From NCBI RefSeq assembly GCF_000403645.1, contig NC_021313.1, positions 1,054,001 to 1,118,000 on the forward strand: a DNA stretch of 64,000 nt. The letters are read 5' to 3'. The position numbers were made by a program, and so were the translations under genes. The notes beneath the pieces were generated by a model. The model was not told where the DNA came from and ran no database searches. It saw only the letters and a list, made by a program, of their open reading frames with translations. This stretch comes from Salinarchaeum sp. Harcht-Bsk1 (GTDB lineage Archaea; Halobacteriota; Halobacteria; Halobacteriales; Salinarchaeaceae). Of this stretch, positions 23,574 through 32,897 are shown piece after piece; position 1 is the first letter of the stretch, and each line of letters opens with the position of its first letter.

Positions 23574-25841
23574 CTATTGGAACGTTCTGCCGGCGTCCCG
23601 TCCAGCGGGCTCGGTCGGCTCGTCCCGGTCGAACTGCTGTTCGATCTCCTCGTAGCGCTCCCGGACGTCGTCGGTCACGCTGGGGTTGACCTCTTCGAGC
23701 GCGTGCTCGAAGTGCTCTTTGCTGATCCGGACGTTGCCGACGGACTCGGCGACTTCGGACTTGTCGACGGAGTTGACGAACTCGCGGCTGGCGGCCATCG
23801 CGGCCTCGCGGGCGACGGCTTCGACGTCGGCGCCGACGTAGCCCTCGGTCTCGCGGGCCAGCCAGTTGAGGTCGACGTCGTCGGCGATGGGCTTGTTCCG
23901 CGTGTGGACCTCGAAGATCTTGCGGCGGGCCTCCTCGTCGGGCACGGGCACGTGGACGTGGCGGTCCAGGCGACCGGGCCGGAGCAGGGCGTTGTCGATG
24001 AGGTCCGGACGGTTGGTCGTCGCGATGACGACGACGTCCTCCATGGCCTCGACGCCGTCCAGTTCCGTCAGGAGCTGTGAGACGACGCGCTCGCCGACCT
24101 GAGAGTCACCGGCGGACTGTCCTCGTTCGCCGGCGATTGAGTCGATCTCGTCGAAGAACACGACGGTCGGGGCGTTCTCGCGGGCCTTGCTGAAGACCTC
24201 GCGAACGCCCTTCTCCGACTCCCCGACGAACTTGTTCAGCAGCTCCGGTCCCTTCACCGAGATGAAGTTGGACTGGGCCTCGTTGGCGACGGCCTTCGCG
24301 AGCAGGGTCTTCCCCGTCCCGGGCGGGCCGTACATCAGGACGCCCTTGGCGGCCTGCATGTCCAACTCCTCGAAGACCTCGGGGTATTCGAGTGGCCACT
24401 GGATCGTCTCGCGGAGGCGCTCCTTGGTGTCCTCGAGGCCGCCGACGTCGTTCCAGGTGATGTCGGGAACCTCGACGAAGACCTCCCGCAGTGCGGAGGG
24501 CTCGATGCCCTTCTGTGCCTCTCGGAGGTCTCGTTCGGTGACCTGCAACGAGTCGAGCACCTCGGCGTCGATCTCCTCCTCCTCGAGGTCGATCTCGGGG
24601 CGGATGCGCCGGAGGGCGTTCATCGCGGCCTCCTTCGTCAGGGACTCGAGGTCCGCGCCGACGAATCCGTGCGTGCTCTCGGCGTACTCGTCGAGGTCGA
24701 TGCCGTCGGCGAGGGGCATCCCGCGGGTGTGGACCTGCAGGATCTCGCGGCGACCCTCGCGGTCTGGCACGCCGACCTCGATCTCGCGGTCGAAGCGGCC
24801 ACCGCGCCGGAGCGCGGGGTCGATGTCGTCCACGCGGTTGGTCGCGGCGATGACGGTGACCTGGCCCCGCTCCTCGAGGCCGTCCATCAGGCTGAGGAGC
24901 TGTGCGACGACGCGGCGCTCCACGTCGCCCTGGGCCTCACCGCGCTTGGGCGCGATGGAGTCGAGTTCGTCGATGAAGACGATGGCGGGCTCGTTCTCCT
25001 CGGCCTCCTCGAAGATGTCACGCAGCTGCTCCTCGCTTTCCCCGTAGTACTTCGACATGATCTCCGGGCCGGAGATCGTCTCGAAATGGGCGTCGATTTC
25101 GCTGGCGACTGCGCGGGCCATCAGCGTCTTGCCGGTGCCCGGCGGGCCATGGAGCAACACGCCCTTCGGGGGATCGATGCCGAGCTGGCGGAACAGCTCG
25201 GGGTGGCGCATCGGCAGCTCGATCATCTCGCGGACCTGCTCGAGTTCGTCGTCGAGGCCACCGATGTCCTCGTAGGTCACGTCCGGGACGCCGTCGCCGG
25301 CATCCGCACCGGTCTCGGTGAGCTGCTCGGCGGGCGTCTCGCTGACGACGACCTCCGTGGAGTCGGTGATGACGACGGTACCGGTGGGCTGGGTCTCTGC
25401 GACCTTCACGGGGACCGCCTGGCTGGAATCCGAGAGGGGACCGAAGGAGAGCGGGAAGGGGACCGTCTGTCCCTCCGCGACGGCGCGGCCGCTCAGCTTG
25501 TCGCGCACGAGCGGGCCGATGTTGCCCCGAATGCGGAGGTTCTGGGGCAGCGCCACCGTCACGGAGTCGGCGGGCTGGACGTCCGCGGGCTCGAGGTCCA
25601 CGCGGTCGTCGACGCTAACGCCGGCCTGCTTGCGGATGCGGCCGTCGACGCGCACGACGTCCTTGCCGCGGTCCTCGGGGTAGCCGGGCCAGACGCGAGC
25701 GACGGCCTTCCCGTCGCCAGGGCCTTCCAGCAGCACGTAGTCGCCGTTCTCGAGATCGAGCTCGTCCATCGCGAGCCGGTCGATCGCGGCGAGTCCGCGT
25801 CCTGCGTCTTTCTGTTTGAGGGGTTTGACAGTCAGTCTCAT
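23574..25841 (-). CDS. cdc48: Cdc48/p97-type AAA+ ATPase
   Basis: A hexameric unfoldase that feeds proteins to the proteasome. The 755-residue protein has an N-terminal double-psi barrel/substrate domain (1-180), then two AAA modules. Each has a Walker A GPPGTGKT (about residues 235 and 510), Walker B ([29 protein letters not shown]) and arginine-finger region ([34 protein letters not shown]). It ends GRTFQ, with no clear hydrophobic HbYX-type tail. Its ATG overlaps the stop of the upstream small gene (TAATG). Confidence 0.97.
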   Translation of the reverse strand: MRLTVKPLKQKDAGRGLAAIDRLAMDELDLENGDYVLLEGPGDGKAVARVWPGYPEDRGKDVVRVDGRIRKQAGVSVDDRVDLEPADVQPADSVTVALPQNLRIRGNIGPLVRDKLSGRAVAEGQTVPFPLSFGPLSDSSQAVPVKVAETQPTGTVVITDSTEVVVSETPAEQLTETGADAGDGVPDVTYEDIGGLDDELEQVREMIELPMRHPELFRQLGIDPPKGVLLHGPPGTGKTLMARAVASEIDAHFETISGPEIMSKYYGESEEQLRDIFEEAEENEPAIVFIDELDSIAPKRGEAQGDVERRVVAQLLSLMDGLEERGQVTVIAATNRVDDIDPALRRGGRFDREIEVGVPDREGRREILQVHTRGMPLADGIDLDEYAESTHGFVGADLESLTKEAAMNALRRIRPEIDLEEEEIDAEVLDSLQVTERDLREAQKGIEPSALREVFVEVPDITWNDVGGLEDTKERLRETIQWPLEYPEVFEELDMQAAKGVLMYGPPGTGKTLLAKAVANEAQSNFISVKGPELLNKFVGESEKGVREVFSKARENAPTVVFFDEIDSIAGERGQSAGDSQVGERVVSQLLTELDGVEAMEDVVVIATTNRPDLIDNALLRPGRLDRHVHVPVPDEEARRKIFEVHTRNKPIADDVDLNWLARETEGYVGADVEAVAREAAMAASREFVNSVDKSEVAESVGNVRISKEHFEHALEEVNPSVTDDVRERYEEIEQQFDRDEPTEPAGRDAGRTFQ

Positions 25842-26083
25842 TACTCGTCGGCCTCCAGTTCGATGGTTAGCACGCCGTTTTCCATAAACGCACGTGCGAC
25901 GGGCTCGGGGAGGTCGATGTCGGTCTGTTCCTCGCCGTGCATGACGATCGCAGTGTCGCCGACCACGTCCACCGACGCGTCCCCCGCGCCAGGGCCGAAG
26001 TCCGCGACGACGGTCTGACCGCCGTCTCGACGGACGGAGTGGACCGACCGATCGTCGTCGTTGATGAACTGTTGTAGCTCCAT
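25841..26083 (-). CDS. Small Hsp20-like protein upstream of cdc48 (DUF7127-like)
   Basis: An 80-residue acidic protein beginning [11 protein letters not shown], with alternating strands ([45 protein letters not shown]) resembling a minimal alpha-crystallin/p23-type fold. I recall the haloarchaeal family as DUF7127. A TTAAATAC box at 26112-26119 is centred 32 bp before this ATG and 20 bp before an in-frame ATG at 26095, which favours 26083. Coupling (1-bp overlap) suggests an accessory role for Cdc48. Confidence 0.72.
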   Translation of the reverse strand: MELQQFINDDDRSVHSVRRDGGQTVVADFGPGAGDASVDVVGDTAIVMHGEEQTDIDLPEPVARAFMENGVLTIELEADE

Positions 26084-26345
26084 TCGACTAACCATACGTA
26101 AGTGCGATAAGTATTTAAGCTTAACGCCAATGTACCCCCGGTGCGTCGGTCGATTCGCGATCTAATCTTGGTCTGGAGTGGATTTGTAGTTCACGGACTC
26201 CGATCGCCGCGAGACACCGTCGAGGCCGGAACGGAAGTCGTGACTTCGTCCGGATTCCGGACGGAGCATCCACCCGGAGTCGGCACCGTTCGGTGCCGCC
26301 GGACGAACGGCCCAGGGGATTCGACGTCGCCGTACCGAGCGAATA

Positions 26346-26455
26346 CGATCTCCGACCCGATCGAGGACCGTCTCCGATCCGATCGAATACCATCGCCGAC
26401 CCGATCAAAAACCATCTCCGGTCCGATCGAATACCGTCCCCTGATTGATCGCGTG
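26346..26455. repeat. 22-bp intergenic tandem repeat (5 degenerate copies)
   Basis: Units at 26346-26367, 26368-26389, 26390-26411, 26412-26433 and 26434-26455 share the form CCRTCTCCGAYCCGATCGAATA. There is no spacer between units. The period is two helical turns and not a multiple of three, so it is not coding. It lies between the divergent cdc48 operon and the alpha/beta hydrolase gene. The rest of 26120-26345 shows no gene. Confidence 0.9.
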
Positions 26456-26505
26456 CCACCCCTGCACCGGACGAATGCTATCGCGACGCTATCGAAACGT
26501 GGTGC

Positions 26506-26513
26506 GATTTATC
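26506..26513 (+). promoter_or_regulatory. TATA box of the alpha/beta hydrolase gene
   Basis: GATTTATC centred 27 bp before ATG 26537 selects that codon over the in-frame ATG at 26528. Confidence 0.6.
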
Positions 26514-26536
26514 CCACGGCGCGACCTATGACCGGT

Positions 26537-27319
26537 ATGGAGACGGTTAGCCACTACGGGCGGACCACGGCCTACCGCGAGTCCGATCGCGGCGGTTCGG
26601 GCTCGCCCCTGCTCTTCGTCCACGGTAGCGGCGGTTCACACGCCGTCTGGCGCTCGCAGTTCCGGCTCGCCGACGACCACCCGATCACGACGCTCGACCT
26701 GAGCGGGCACGGCGAGTCCGACGACGTCGACGCGAACGCGGGCTACGAGACGCTCTCTGCGTACGCGGACGACGTGATCGCTGTTGCGGACGCCACGGAC
26801 GCCCGGATTCTTGCGGGGAACTCGCTGGGCGGCGCCGTCGCCCTGCACGTCGCGCTCGAACGGACCGACGAGATCGACCTCGACGGCCTGATTCTGGCTG
26901 GCACCGGTGCCCGCCTCGCCGTCCTCGAATCGCTCCGGGAGTGGCTGGCCGAGGACTTCGATCGCGCGATCGAGTTCCTCCACGCACCGGGCCGGCTCTT
27001 CGTCGATCCCAGCCCGGAACTGGTCGACGCCTCCGAGACCGTCATGCGCGAAACGGGGCGCGCGGTCACCGAGCGAGACTTCCTGACCTGCCACGAGTTC
27101 GATGTGCGGGACCGCCTCGACGAGATCGACGTGCCCACGCTCGCCATCGCCGGCGGAGGCGATCAGCTCACGCCGCCGCGCTATCACGACTACCTCGCGA
27201 GCGAAATCCCCGACGCCGCGCTGGCGATCCTCGAGAACGCCGGCCACCTCGCGATGCTCGAACAGCCAGAGGCGTTCAACACCGCGATCTACCGGTTCGT
27301 CACCGACCTCGATCGCTGA
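26537..27319 (+). CDS. Alpha/beta-fold hydrolase
   Basis: A 260-residue cytoplasmic hydrolase with a complete catalytic triad: oxyanion-hole HGSGGSHAVW, nucleophile elbow GNSLGG, acid in AGGGDQLTPP and histidine in NAGHLAMLEQPEAF. The small cap between strand 6 and helix D is typical of esterase/peroxidase-type members. Substrate is unknown. The start METVSHYG agrees with a TATA box 27 bp upstream; a start 3 codons earlier is possible. Confidence 0.88.
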   Translation: METVSHYGRTTAYRESDRGGSGSPLLFVHGSGGSHAVWRSQFRLADDHPITTLDLSGHGESDDVDANAGYETLSAYADDVIAVADATDARILAGNSLGGAVALHVALERTDEIDLDGLILAGTGARLAVLESLREWLAEDFDRAIEFLHAPGRLFVDPSPELVDASETVMRETGRAVTERDFLTCHEFDVRDRLDEIDVPTLAIAGGGDQLTPPRYHDYLASEIPDAALAILENAGHLAMLEQPEAFNTAIYRFVTDLDR

Positions 27320-27388
27320 AGCCGCAGGCAGCCCCGCGCCGCGAGCGTTCGGCAGCCTTTTTCCAGATGCCGCACCCAGTTTTCGTCC

Positions 27389-27634
27389 ATGTACACGACT
27401 CGGGACCTCCTCGCGATCGTACTCGCCGCGGTGCTCGGCCTCGCGCTCGTCGTCGCGCCCGGCGCGGTTCTCCGACTCCAGTGGTTCACGTTCGATCCGA
27501 CCTCGGGGCGCCGGGGCGAGTGGGGGAACGACGAGCCGCGGCAGTTCGACGCGAAGTGGCTCTGGCTCCTCCGCGGAATCGGCGTCGTCGTGCTCGCGAT
27601 CGGCGCAGCGATCGTGGCGATACCGCTCCTCTGA
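27389..27634 (+). CDS. Small two-helix membrane protein
   Basis: An unrecognised 81-residue protein with two membrane helices (LLAIVLAAVLGLALVVAPGA and WLLRGIGVVVLAIGAAIVA) flanking a 25-residue polar loop with GRRGEWGNDEP. The MYTTRDLLAIV start lies about 30 bp after a T-rich element (CCTTTTTCC). It is probably an uncharacterised haloarchaeal integral membrane protein. Confidence 0.7.
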   Translation: MYTTRDLLAIVLAAVLGLALVVAPGAVLRLQWFTFDPTSGRRGEWGNDEPRQFDAKWLWLLRGIGVVVLAIGAAIVAIPLL

Positions 27635-27674
27635 GCGGGCGGCATTTTTCAGGCGCCGACGCGTCCACACGGCC

Positions 27675-28286
27675 ATGCACCAGCGCCTCCGCGCCGGCGC
27701 CGCCGTCTACAACGCCGGCGAGTACCACGCCGCCCACGACGCCTGGGAGGAGCGCTGGCTGGACCTCCAGGACGGTACCGACGACGAGCGCCTGCTCCAC
27801 GGCCTGATCCAGTACACCGCCGCGGTCCACCACGCGACGAACCGGAACTGGGCTGGCGCCGTCGGCCTCGCGGAGAGCGCACTGGACTACCTCGCCGAAC
27901 TCCCCGCGGACTATCGCGGCGTCGACCTCGTCCGAGCGCGGGAGTACCTCGACCTGCTCGCCGCCGATCCCGAGCGCATCGAGCGCGCGCCGGCCTGGCC
28001 GCTGGCGATCGACGGCGCGGTGATTTCGGTCGGGGAGCTGTCGGCGACTGAACTGGGGATCGCTGCTGCGACGGTGGCCGAGGACGACGAACTCGACGAA
28101 TCAGTGTGCGAGCGAGCGGCCGAGCGCGTCGCGGACGGCACGACCGAAAACGAGGGGCGGCTGAAGGCGCTGCTGGAAGATTTCGTCACGTCGGCGGAGT
28201 CACGGGGGATCGTCCACCAGCGGCTGCGCGGGCACGTCGAACGGGAGGAAGCGCGCGATCGGGACGTCGAGGGGCTGTTCGAGTAA
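27675..28286 (+). CDS. DUF309 domain protein
   Basis: A 203-residue protein whose N-terminal 100 residues carry the DUF309 pattern YNAGEYHAAHDAWEERW and LLHGLIQYTAAVHHATNRNW, an all-helical fold with conserved His and Glu residues of unknown function. The C-terminal half is acidic and less conserved. The start MHQRLRAGAAV is about 29 bp after a CATTTTTC element. Confidence 0.85.
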   Translation: MHQRLRAGAAVYNAGEYHAAHDAWEERWLDLQDGTDDERLLHGLIQYTAAVHHATNRNWAGAVGLAESALDYLAELPADYRGVDLVRAREYLDLLAADPERIERAPAWPLAIDGAVISVGELSATELGIAAATVAEDDELDESVCERAAERVADGTTENEGRLKALLEDFVTSAESRGIVHQRLRGHVEREEARDRDVEGLFE

Positions 28287-28329
28287 CCCGAGCGCAGTTT
28301 TATCAAACGGTGCACCGTCTCTCTCGAAA

Positions 28330-28731
28330 ATGGATCCCTCGATCTCGCTCGTCACCCTCGGCGTCGACGACCTCGAAGAATCGATCCGGTTCTACCGGGA
28401 CGGACTCGGACTCCCGCTACAGGATCGCGAAGCCGACAGTGACGTCGCCTTCTTCACGCTCGAAGGAACCTGGCTCTCGCTGTATCCGCGGGAACTACTC
28501 GCGGAAGACGCAACCGTTCCCGACGAAGGGCCGGGGTTTTCAGGCGTGACCATCGCGCACAACGTCGAGACGAAGGCGGAAGTCGACGAGACGCTGCAGG
28601 AAGCAGTGGACGCCGGCGGTCGCCTCGTCAAGCCGGCACAGGAAGTCTTCTGGGGCGGCTACTCCGGCTACTTCGCGGATCCGGACGGACACGTCTGGGA
28701 GGTCGCGTATCCACAGCTAACCGACGACTGA
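28330..28731 (+). CDS. VOC (glyoxalase/dioxygenase superfamily) protein
   Basis: A 133-residue single-domain VOC protein made of two beta-alpha-beta-beta-beta modules: LVTLGVDDLEESIRFYRDGLGL at the N-terminus and GYSGYFADPDGHVWEVAY at the C-terminus, the latter with the common metal Glu. It resembles the uncharacterised glyoxalase I-like group; the substrate is unknown. A TTTTATC element 29 bp upstream supports the start. Confidence 0.88.
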   Translation: MDPSISLVTLGVDDLEESIRFYRDGLGLPLQDREADSDVAFFTLEGTWLSLYPRELLAEDATVPDEGPGFSGVTIAHNVETKAEVDETLQEAVDAGGRLVKPAQEVFWGGYSGYFADPDGHVWEVAYPQLTDD

Positions 28732-28743
28732 CGGCGCGCGCAG

Positions 28744-29514
28744 TCACTCCTCGATCGGCTCGCCCTCGAACGTGAAATCGGCCGAGTCGTCCTGGGGTTC
28801 GTACCCCAGGATCTCCCGCGCGCCCTCCAGCGAGTAGTACTTCCGCTCGTTGTCGGAGATGCCGTAAACGATCGCGTGCCCGTAGTCGGCCTCGAGACTC
28901 CGCTCGAAGAGGTGCGCGCAGTCGCGGTAGGAGAGCCACATCGCCTGGCCGCGCTCGTACTCCTTCGGCGGGTGGTTCCTGGTGAGGTTCCCGATCCGGA
29001 TGGAGCAGACGTCCATCTCGGAGTGGTCGTAGTAGTAGCGGCCCAGGATCTCGCCGGTAGCCTTGGAGACGCCGTAGAGGTTCGAAGGGCGTGGGAGCTC
29101 TGTACCGTCGAGCCGGAAGTCGTCCCCCGGGCGGTACATCTCGGGCGTTCGCTCGCTCGTCTCGAAGGCGCCGACGGCGTGGTTCGAGGAGGCGTAGACG
29201 AACTTCTCGACGCCCGCGTCGGCGGCCGCCTCCATGATCACCTTCGTGCCGTGGATGTTGTTCTCGAGGACGCTGTCCCACGGCGCTTCCGGCCGGGGGT
29301 CGCCCGCGAGGTGGATGACGGCGCCGGCGCCCTCGACGAGGTCCCGGACCTTCTCCTCCTCGACGACGTCGCCGACGATCACCTCGCCGTCGGCGAGCAC
29401 CTCGTCAGGGTGGCTGTGGTAGAACAGCCGCCAGTCGTAGTCCTCGCCGATCCCCTCCAGAATGGCCGCACCTACGCGACCACCTGCCCCCGTCAGTACG
29501 ACCGGTTCGTCCAT
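28744..29514 (-). CDS. azf: NAD-dependent glucose-6-phosphate dehydrogenase (Azf-type SDR)
   Basis: A 256-residue extended short-chain dehydrogenase. It has the NAD-binding GAGGRVG at the N-terminus, HLAGDPRPEAPWD, YASSNHAVGAFE with the catalytic Ser, and the YGVSK catalytic pair. These segments and the length match the Haloferax Azf enzyme, which oxidises glucose 6-phosphate in the haloarchaeal oxidative pentose phosphate pathway. Related uronate or galactose dehydrogenases are the main alternative. Confidence 0.82.
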   Translation of the reverse strand: MDEPVVLTGAGGRVGAAILEGIGEDYDWRLFYHSHPDEVLADGEVIVGDVVEEEKVRDLVEGAGAVIHLAGDPRPEAPWDSVLENNIHGTKVIMEAAADAGVEKFVYASSNHAVGAFETSERTPEMYRPGDDFRLDGTELPRPSNLYGVSKATGEILGRYYYDHSEMDVCSIRIGNLTRNHPPKEYERGQAMWLSYRDCAHLFERSLEADYGHAIVYGISDNERKYYSLEGAREILGYEPQDDSADFTFEGEPIEE

Positions 29515-29688
29515 CGCTCGGTCGGAGCCACGGAGGGACCCGATAAGGGGGTTACGCTTCGGTAGTCAACGTGTGAGCAGCTGAGTGACAGCACGGTGGG
29601 TAGAGGGTGACGATTGCCCGCGATCGGTATTGCACCGTCCAGACCCGATTCCGGCAGTGACTTGCCACAGGGGGTCACACAGCACGCC

Positions 29689-30147
29689 ATGACCGAGCCC
29701 ACGGACGCCGAACGGGCCGCCTTCGAGGCGGGCATCAAGTTCGGCGCGCTCTACCACCAGTTCGCGGGGACGCCGGTGAGCCCCGAGAGCGCGGAGAGCC
29801 TGGCCACGGCGATGGCGGAGTCGATCGAGAACCAGCCGTTCTGTGAGAACGTCGAGGTCCAGCCACTGGAGGAGCGAATCGAACGCGCCGTCGCCGGCCT
29901 GAATCCCCTCGACGAGACGGCCGATCCGGCGAGCAGCGATGCCGGTTCGGAATCTCCCGACGCAGGACCGCTCGACGCCGAGGAACCCGCCGGCGACGCG
30001 ACCGACGAGGCCGACTACACCGAACTCACGGGAACCCTCTTCGACGCCATCGTCGAGGTCGAGCGGGCCGACACGAAGGTCCGGGCCGAGATGGCGACGG
30101 AGGGCGACTACCCGCTGATGTCGCTGGTGGACGTCGAGCGGGAGTGA
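29689..30147 (+). CDS. mptD: Archaeal dihydroneopterin aldolase (MptD)
   Basis: Cleaves 7,8-dihydroneopterin to 6-hydroxymethyl-dihydropterin in pterin cofactor synthesis. The 152-residue protein opens MTEPTDAERAAFEAGIKFGALYHQFAGTPVS and carries ADYTELTGTLFDAIVEV and YPLMSLVDV, all typical of the MptD family (PF04038). A 30-residue low-complexity acidic insert (about 80-110) makes it longer than usual. Confidence 0.87.
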   Translation: MTEPTDAERAAFEAGIKFGALYHQFAGTPVSPESAESLATAMAESIENQPFCENVEVQPLEERIERAVAGLNPLDETADPASSDAGSESPDAGPLDAEEPAGDATDEADYTELTGTLFDAIVEVERADTKVRAEMATEGDYPLMSLVDVERE

Positions 30148-30237
30148 TCGCGCGAATCGACCGGTCTCGGGGGCGGTCGCCGCTGGATCGGCTCCTGCTA
30201 CCGACGCGTTGATACGTCGCGGCCCCTCCGCCCCAAT

Positions 30238-30999
30238 ATGGACGAATTCGAGATCGAGCGACCCGCCGAGGTCGACCTCGAGGACGCGGTGCTGGTCGAG
30301 GGGCTCCCTGGCGTCGGCCACGTGGGCAAACTCGCGGCCGAGCACCTCCGCGACGAACTCGACGCGGAGACGGTGCGTCGGATCCACTCCGAACACTTCC
30401 CGCCGCAGGTCACCGTCGGGGACGACGGCGTCGCCAGCCTCGCGGCGGCGGAGTTCCACGCCGTCTCGACGGAGGGCCGCGACCTCCTCCTGCTGACGGG
30501 CGACCACCAGGCCCAGAGCAACGAGGGCCACTACCACCTCACCGACGCGATCCTCGACGTCGCCGACGACTTCGACGTGTCCGAGGTGTACGCGCTCGGC
30601 GGCGTTCCCACGGGCGAACTGATCGAGGAGTACGACGTGCTCGGCGCCGCTAGCGGCGAGGAAATCGTCGAGACGCTCGAAGAACACGGCGTCGAGTTCC
30701 GCGAGGACGAGCCCGCCGGCGGGATCGTCGGCGTCAGCGGCCTGCTGCTGGGCATGGGCGCCCGCCGCGGCCTCGACGCCGCGTGCCTGATGGGCGAGAC
30801 GTCTGGCTACCTCGTCGATCCGAAGTCCGCCCAGGCCGTGCTGGAGGTTCTGGAGGCCGTCCTCGACGTCGAGGTCGACGACGAGGACCTCGAGGACCGT
30901 GCCGACGAGATGGAGGAGGTCGTCGGGAAGATCCGCGAGATGGAACAACAGCAGCAGGCGCCGGCGCCGACCGAGGACGACCTGCGGTACATCGGATAG
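30238..30999 (+). CDS. PAC2-family proteasome assembly chaperone homologue
   Basis: A 253-residue PAC2-domain protein. Key segments are EGLPGVGHVGKLAAEHL near the N-terminus, GDHQAQSNEGHYHLTDAIL, and VSGLLLGMGARRGLDAACLMGET. The last 40 residues are acidic and predicted coiled-coil with a Gln/Pro tail ending DDLRYIG. Archaeal relatives (PbaB type) assist proteasome or other complex assembly; the ending might contact a proteasome ring, which is inference. A GTTGATACG element about 26 bp upstream supports the start. Confidence 0.88.
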   Translation: MDEFEIERPAEVDLEDAVLVEGLPGVGHVGKLAAEHLRDELDAETVRRIHSEHFPPQVTVGDDGVASLAAAEFHAVSTEGRDLLLLTGDHQAQSNEGHYHLTDAILDVADDFDVSEVYALGGVPTGELIEEYDVLGAASGEEIVETLEEHGVEFREDEPAGGIVGVSGLLLGMGARRGLDAACLMGETSGYLVDPKSAQAVLEVLEAVLDVEVDDEDLEDRADEMEEVVGKIREMEQQQQAPAPTEDDLRYIG

Positions 31000-31055
31000 G
31001 ACCCGCCTCGCTGCGACCCCACGCACTTTTCACCGATTCCGCGCAACGGTCGGCC

Positions 31056-32366
31056 ATGACGCTGGATCGGGTCCACTTCCGCGGCATCGCCAGGCACGCC
31101 CGGCGGATCAGCCGCGGCATCGACGAGCGCGAACACCAGCGGTTCGCCGAGACGGTCTGGAAGGAGTTCCTCGACCCGCTCCGCGACGACGACGGCCGCG
31201 CAGTCCTGCGGCCACTCGACGACCAGGAGCTTCGCGAGATCGACCTCGAGGTCGCCGCGTTGCGAGACCCGGTCTTCGAGACCGCCCACGGCCTCGACTC
31301 GGGCACGATCAACCCGACCTCCTACAAGAACGGGCTCGTGCTCGACGTCGCACAGGCCGCGATGGCAGCCGAGCCGTCGGATCTCGACCTCCACCGCCAG
31401 CGATCCCTCATCACGACGGTCCACTCCGGCGACCTCGCGAGCGTCGAGGAGATCGAGGAGCGCCTCGACGAGGGCAACACCCACAGCCAGCTCCTCCGCG
31501 CGCCCCAGGTCCCGCGCTTCGAGGAGAGCGTGGTGCACGAACTCTCCCTGTACCTCGCGGAGAGCCAACACGCACTCGCACACTTCGACGCCGTAGAGGA
31601 CCTGCTCGTCCTCGACGGACCGATCTACCCGAAGGGGATGCTCAACTGGGCCGATCGCGCGCCGGAACTCCGGGACCTCCTCTACGACGAACCCGAGCCG
31701 CGTGACGTCATCGAGAACTACGTCCACCTGGTCGAGCGAGCCGTCGATCGCGAGGTGCCAGTCATCGGCTTCGTGAAGAACCCCGCGACGAAGGCGATCA
31801 CCCGTACCCTCCGCGAGCGCGGGGAGCAGGCGCCGTGGGTCGGCGACACTGCGCTGTTCACCCGGCTGCTCGAACGCGGCGAGTTCGTCGAGACCGTCGA
31901 CGAGCACGGGGAGACCCACCGCGAACGCCGGCGGGACACCGACGCGCTGACCTACACCTCCTGGTTCCGCTCCCGCGGCGGCGCGGACCGACTCCTCGCC
32001 GGCAATGGCGACCCCGGAACGGGGACGACCGATCCGGGCGCCTTCGGCATCGACCGCGAACTCGACCCCGAGGCCTACGAGGTCACCTTCTTCGCGCTTT
32101 ATGACCCTCGCGACGACCTCCTCTACCGGATCGAGGCGCCGCTCGCGCTCACGGAGGACGAGGACTGCCGCAGCGCGCTCACCGACTTCGTCCTCCGGGA
32201 GGTCGCCGCGGAGCGCGGTCCACCGACCGCGGTCGCGAAGGCGGATTCGCTGGCGAGGATCGGACAGCGCAGCACGAACGACCTCAGAGACGCCCTCGCC
32301 GAAGCCTTCGGCACAGACCGGATGCGGGACTACGACGACCGGCGCTGGGGCGGCGAGGTCGGCTAG
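31056..32366 (+). CDS. nurA: DNA double-strand break repair nuclease NurA
   Basis: NurA works with the HerA helicase and Mre11-Rad50 to resect DNA ends. The 436-residue protein has an RNase H-like nuclease core: LVLDVAQAAMAAEP with a metal aspartate, LLVLDGPIYPKGM with a second, and GFVKNPATKAI. The C-terminal part has VAKADSLARIGQRSTNDL. The start MTLDRVHFRGIA follows an ACTTTTCAC element by about 28 bp. herA is not in this window. Confidence 0.87.
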   Translation: MTLDRVHFRGIARHARRISRGIDEREHQRFAETVWKEFLDPLRDDDGRAVLRPLDDQELREIDLEVAALRDPVFETAHGLDSGTINPTSYKNGLVLDVAQAAMAAEPSDLDLHRQRSLITTVHSGDLASVEEIEERLDEGNTHSQLLRAPQVPRFEESVVHELSLYLAESQHALAHFDAVEDLLVLDGPIYPKGMLNWADRAPELRDLLYDEPEPRDVIENYVHLVERAVDREVPVIGFVKNPATKAITRTLRERGEQAPWVGDTALFTRLLERGEFVETVDEHGETHRERRRDTDALTYTSWFRSRGGADRLLAGNGDPGTGTTDPGAFGIDRELDPEAYEVTFFALYDPRDDLLYRIEAPLALTEDEDCRSALTDFVLREVAAERGPPTAVAKADSLARIGQRSTNDLRDALAEAFGTDRMRDYDDRRWGGEVG

Positions 32367-32390
32367 AAGCAGTCCGCCGGGAACGGCAAC

Positions 32391-32762
32391 TCAGGAGTCC
32401 TGCTCGGCGGGCGCGCCCTCGTCGGCGGCGACCTCGGCGTCCTCCACGACCTCGATCTCGACGTCGGTCGTCGCGACGCCGACGCGCGAGAACTGCGTCC
32501 GGACGTGCTCGCGAGCGGCCGCCAGGGCCTGGTCGCGGGTGTCGAACCCGCGGGGCATCGGCGACTCGAAGGCGACGTGGATCTCTCGGCCGTCGATCTC
32601 CTGGATGGAGCCGCCGCTCTCGACCTCGTAGAACTCGTCGCAGACCCAGACGTAGGCGGCGTCGTCTTCGGGCGCACCCCGGAAGGTCGGCGCCCGCTCG
32701 CCGCGCTCGTAGATCGTCCCGGTCAACTCGGTCCCGCCGGCCCTACCCCGAACCAGCAGCAT
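32391..32762 (-). CDS. Conserved haloarchaeal protein (DUF7113-like)
   Basis: A 123-residue acidic protein starting MLLVRGRAGGTELTG, with DAAYVWVCDEFYEVESGG and HVAFESPMPRGFDTRDQALAAA. It matches a haloarchaea-specific family that I recall as DUF7113; the function is unknown. No membrane segment or signal is visible. Its end converges on nurA with 24 bp between. Confidence 0.68.
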   Translation of the reverse strand: MLLVRGRAGGTELTGTIYERGERAPTFRGAPEDDAAYVWVCDEFYEVESGGSIQEIDGREIHVAFESPMPRGFDTRDQALAAAREHVRTQFSRVGVATTDVEIEVVEDAEVAADEGAPAEQDS

Positions 32763-32897
32763 AGCTCAGGGTCCGCCACGGCCGTGCAAAAGGCCGTCGT
32801 GTTGGCCATCACAGCTACCAGCTGGCGGCCCGTTCGGTGTCGGCACGCGGAGCAGCGGCTCGTCGTGCCCGACACGGGTCCGATCCGCGCCGCCGCG

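Noticed and set aside
26346-26455. CRISPR array
   Set aside because: The 22-bp units are contiguous, with no spacers between them, and no cas genes are nearby.
26141-26527. N-terminal extension of the alpha/beta hydrolase through the 22-bp repeats
   Set aside because: The 22-bp period is not a multiple of three, and a TATA box correctly spaced for ATG 26537 lies inside the extension.
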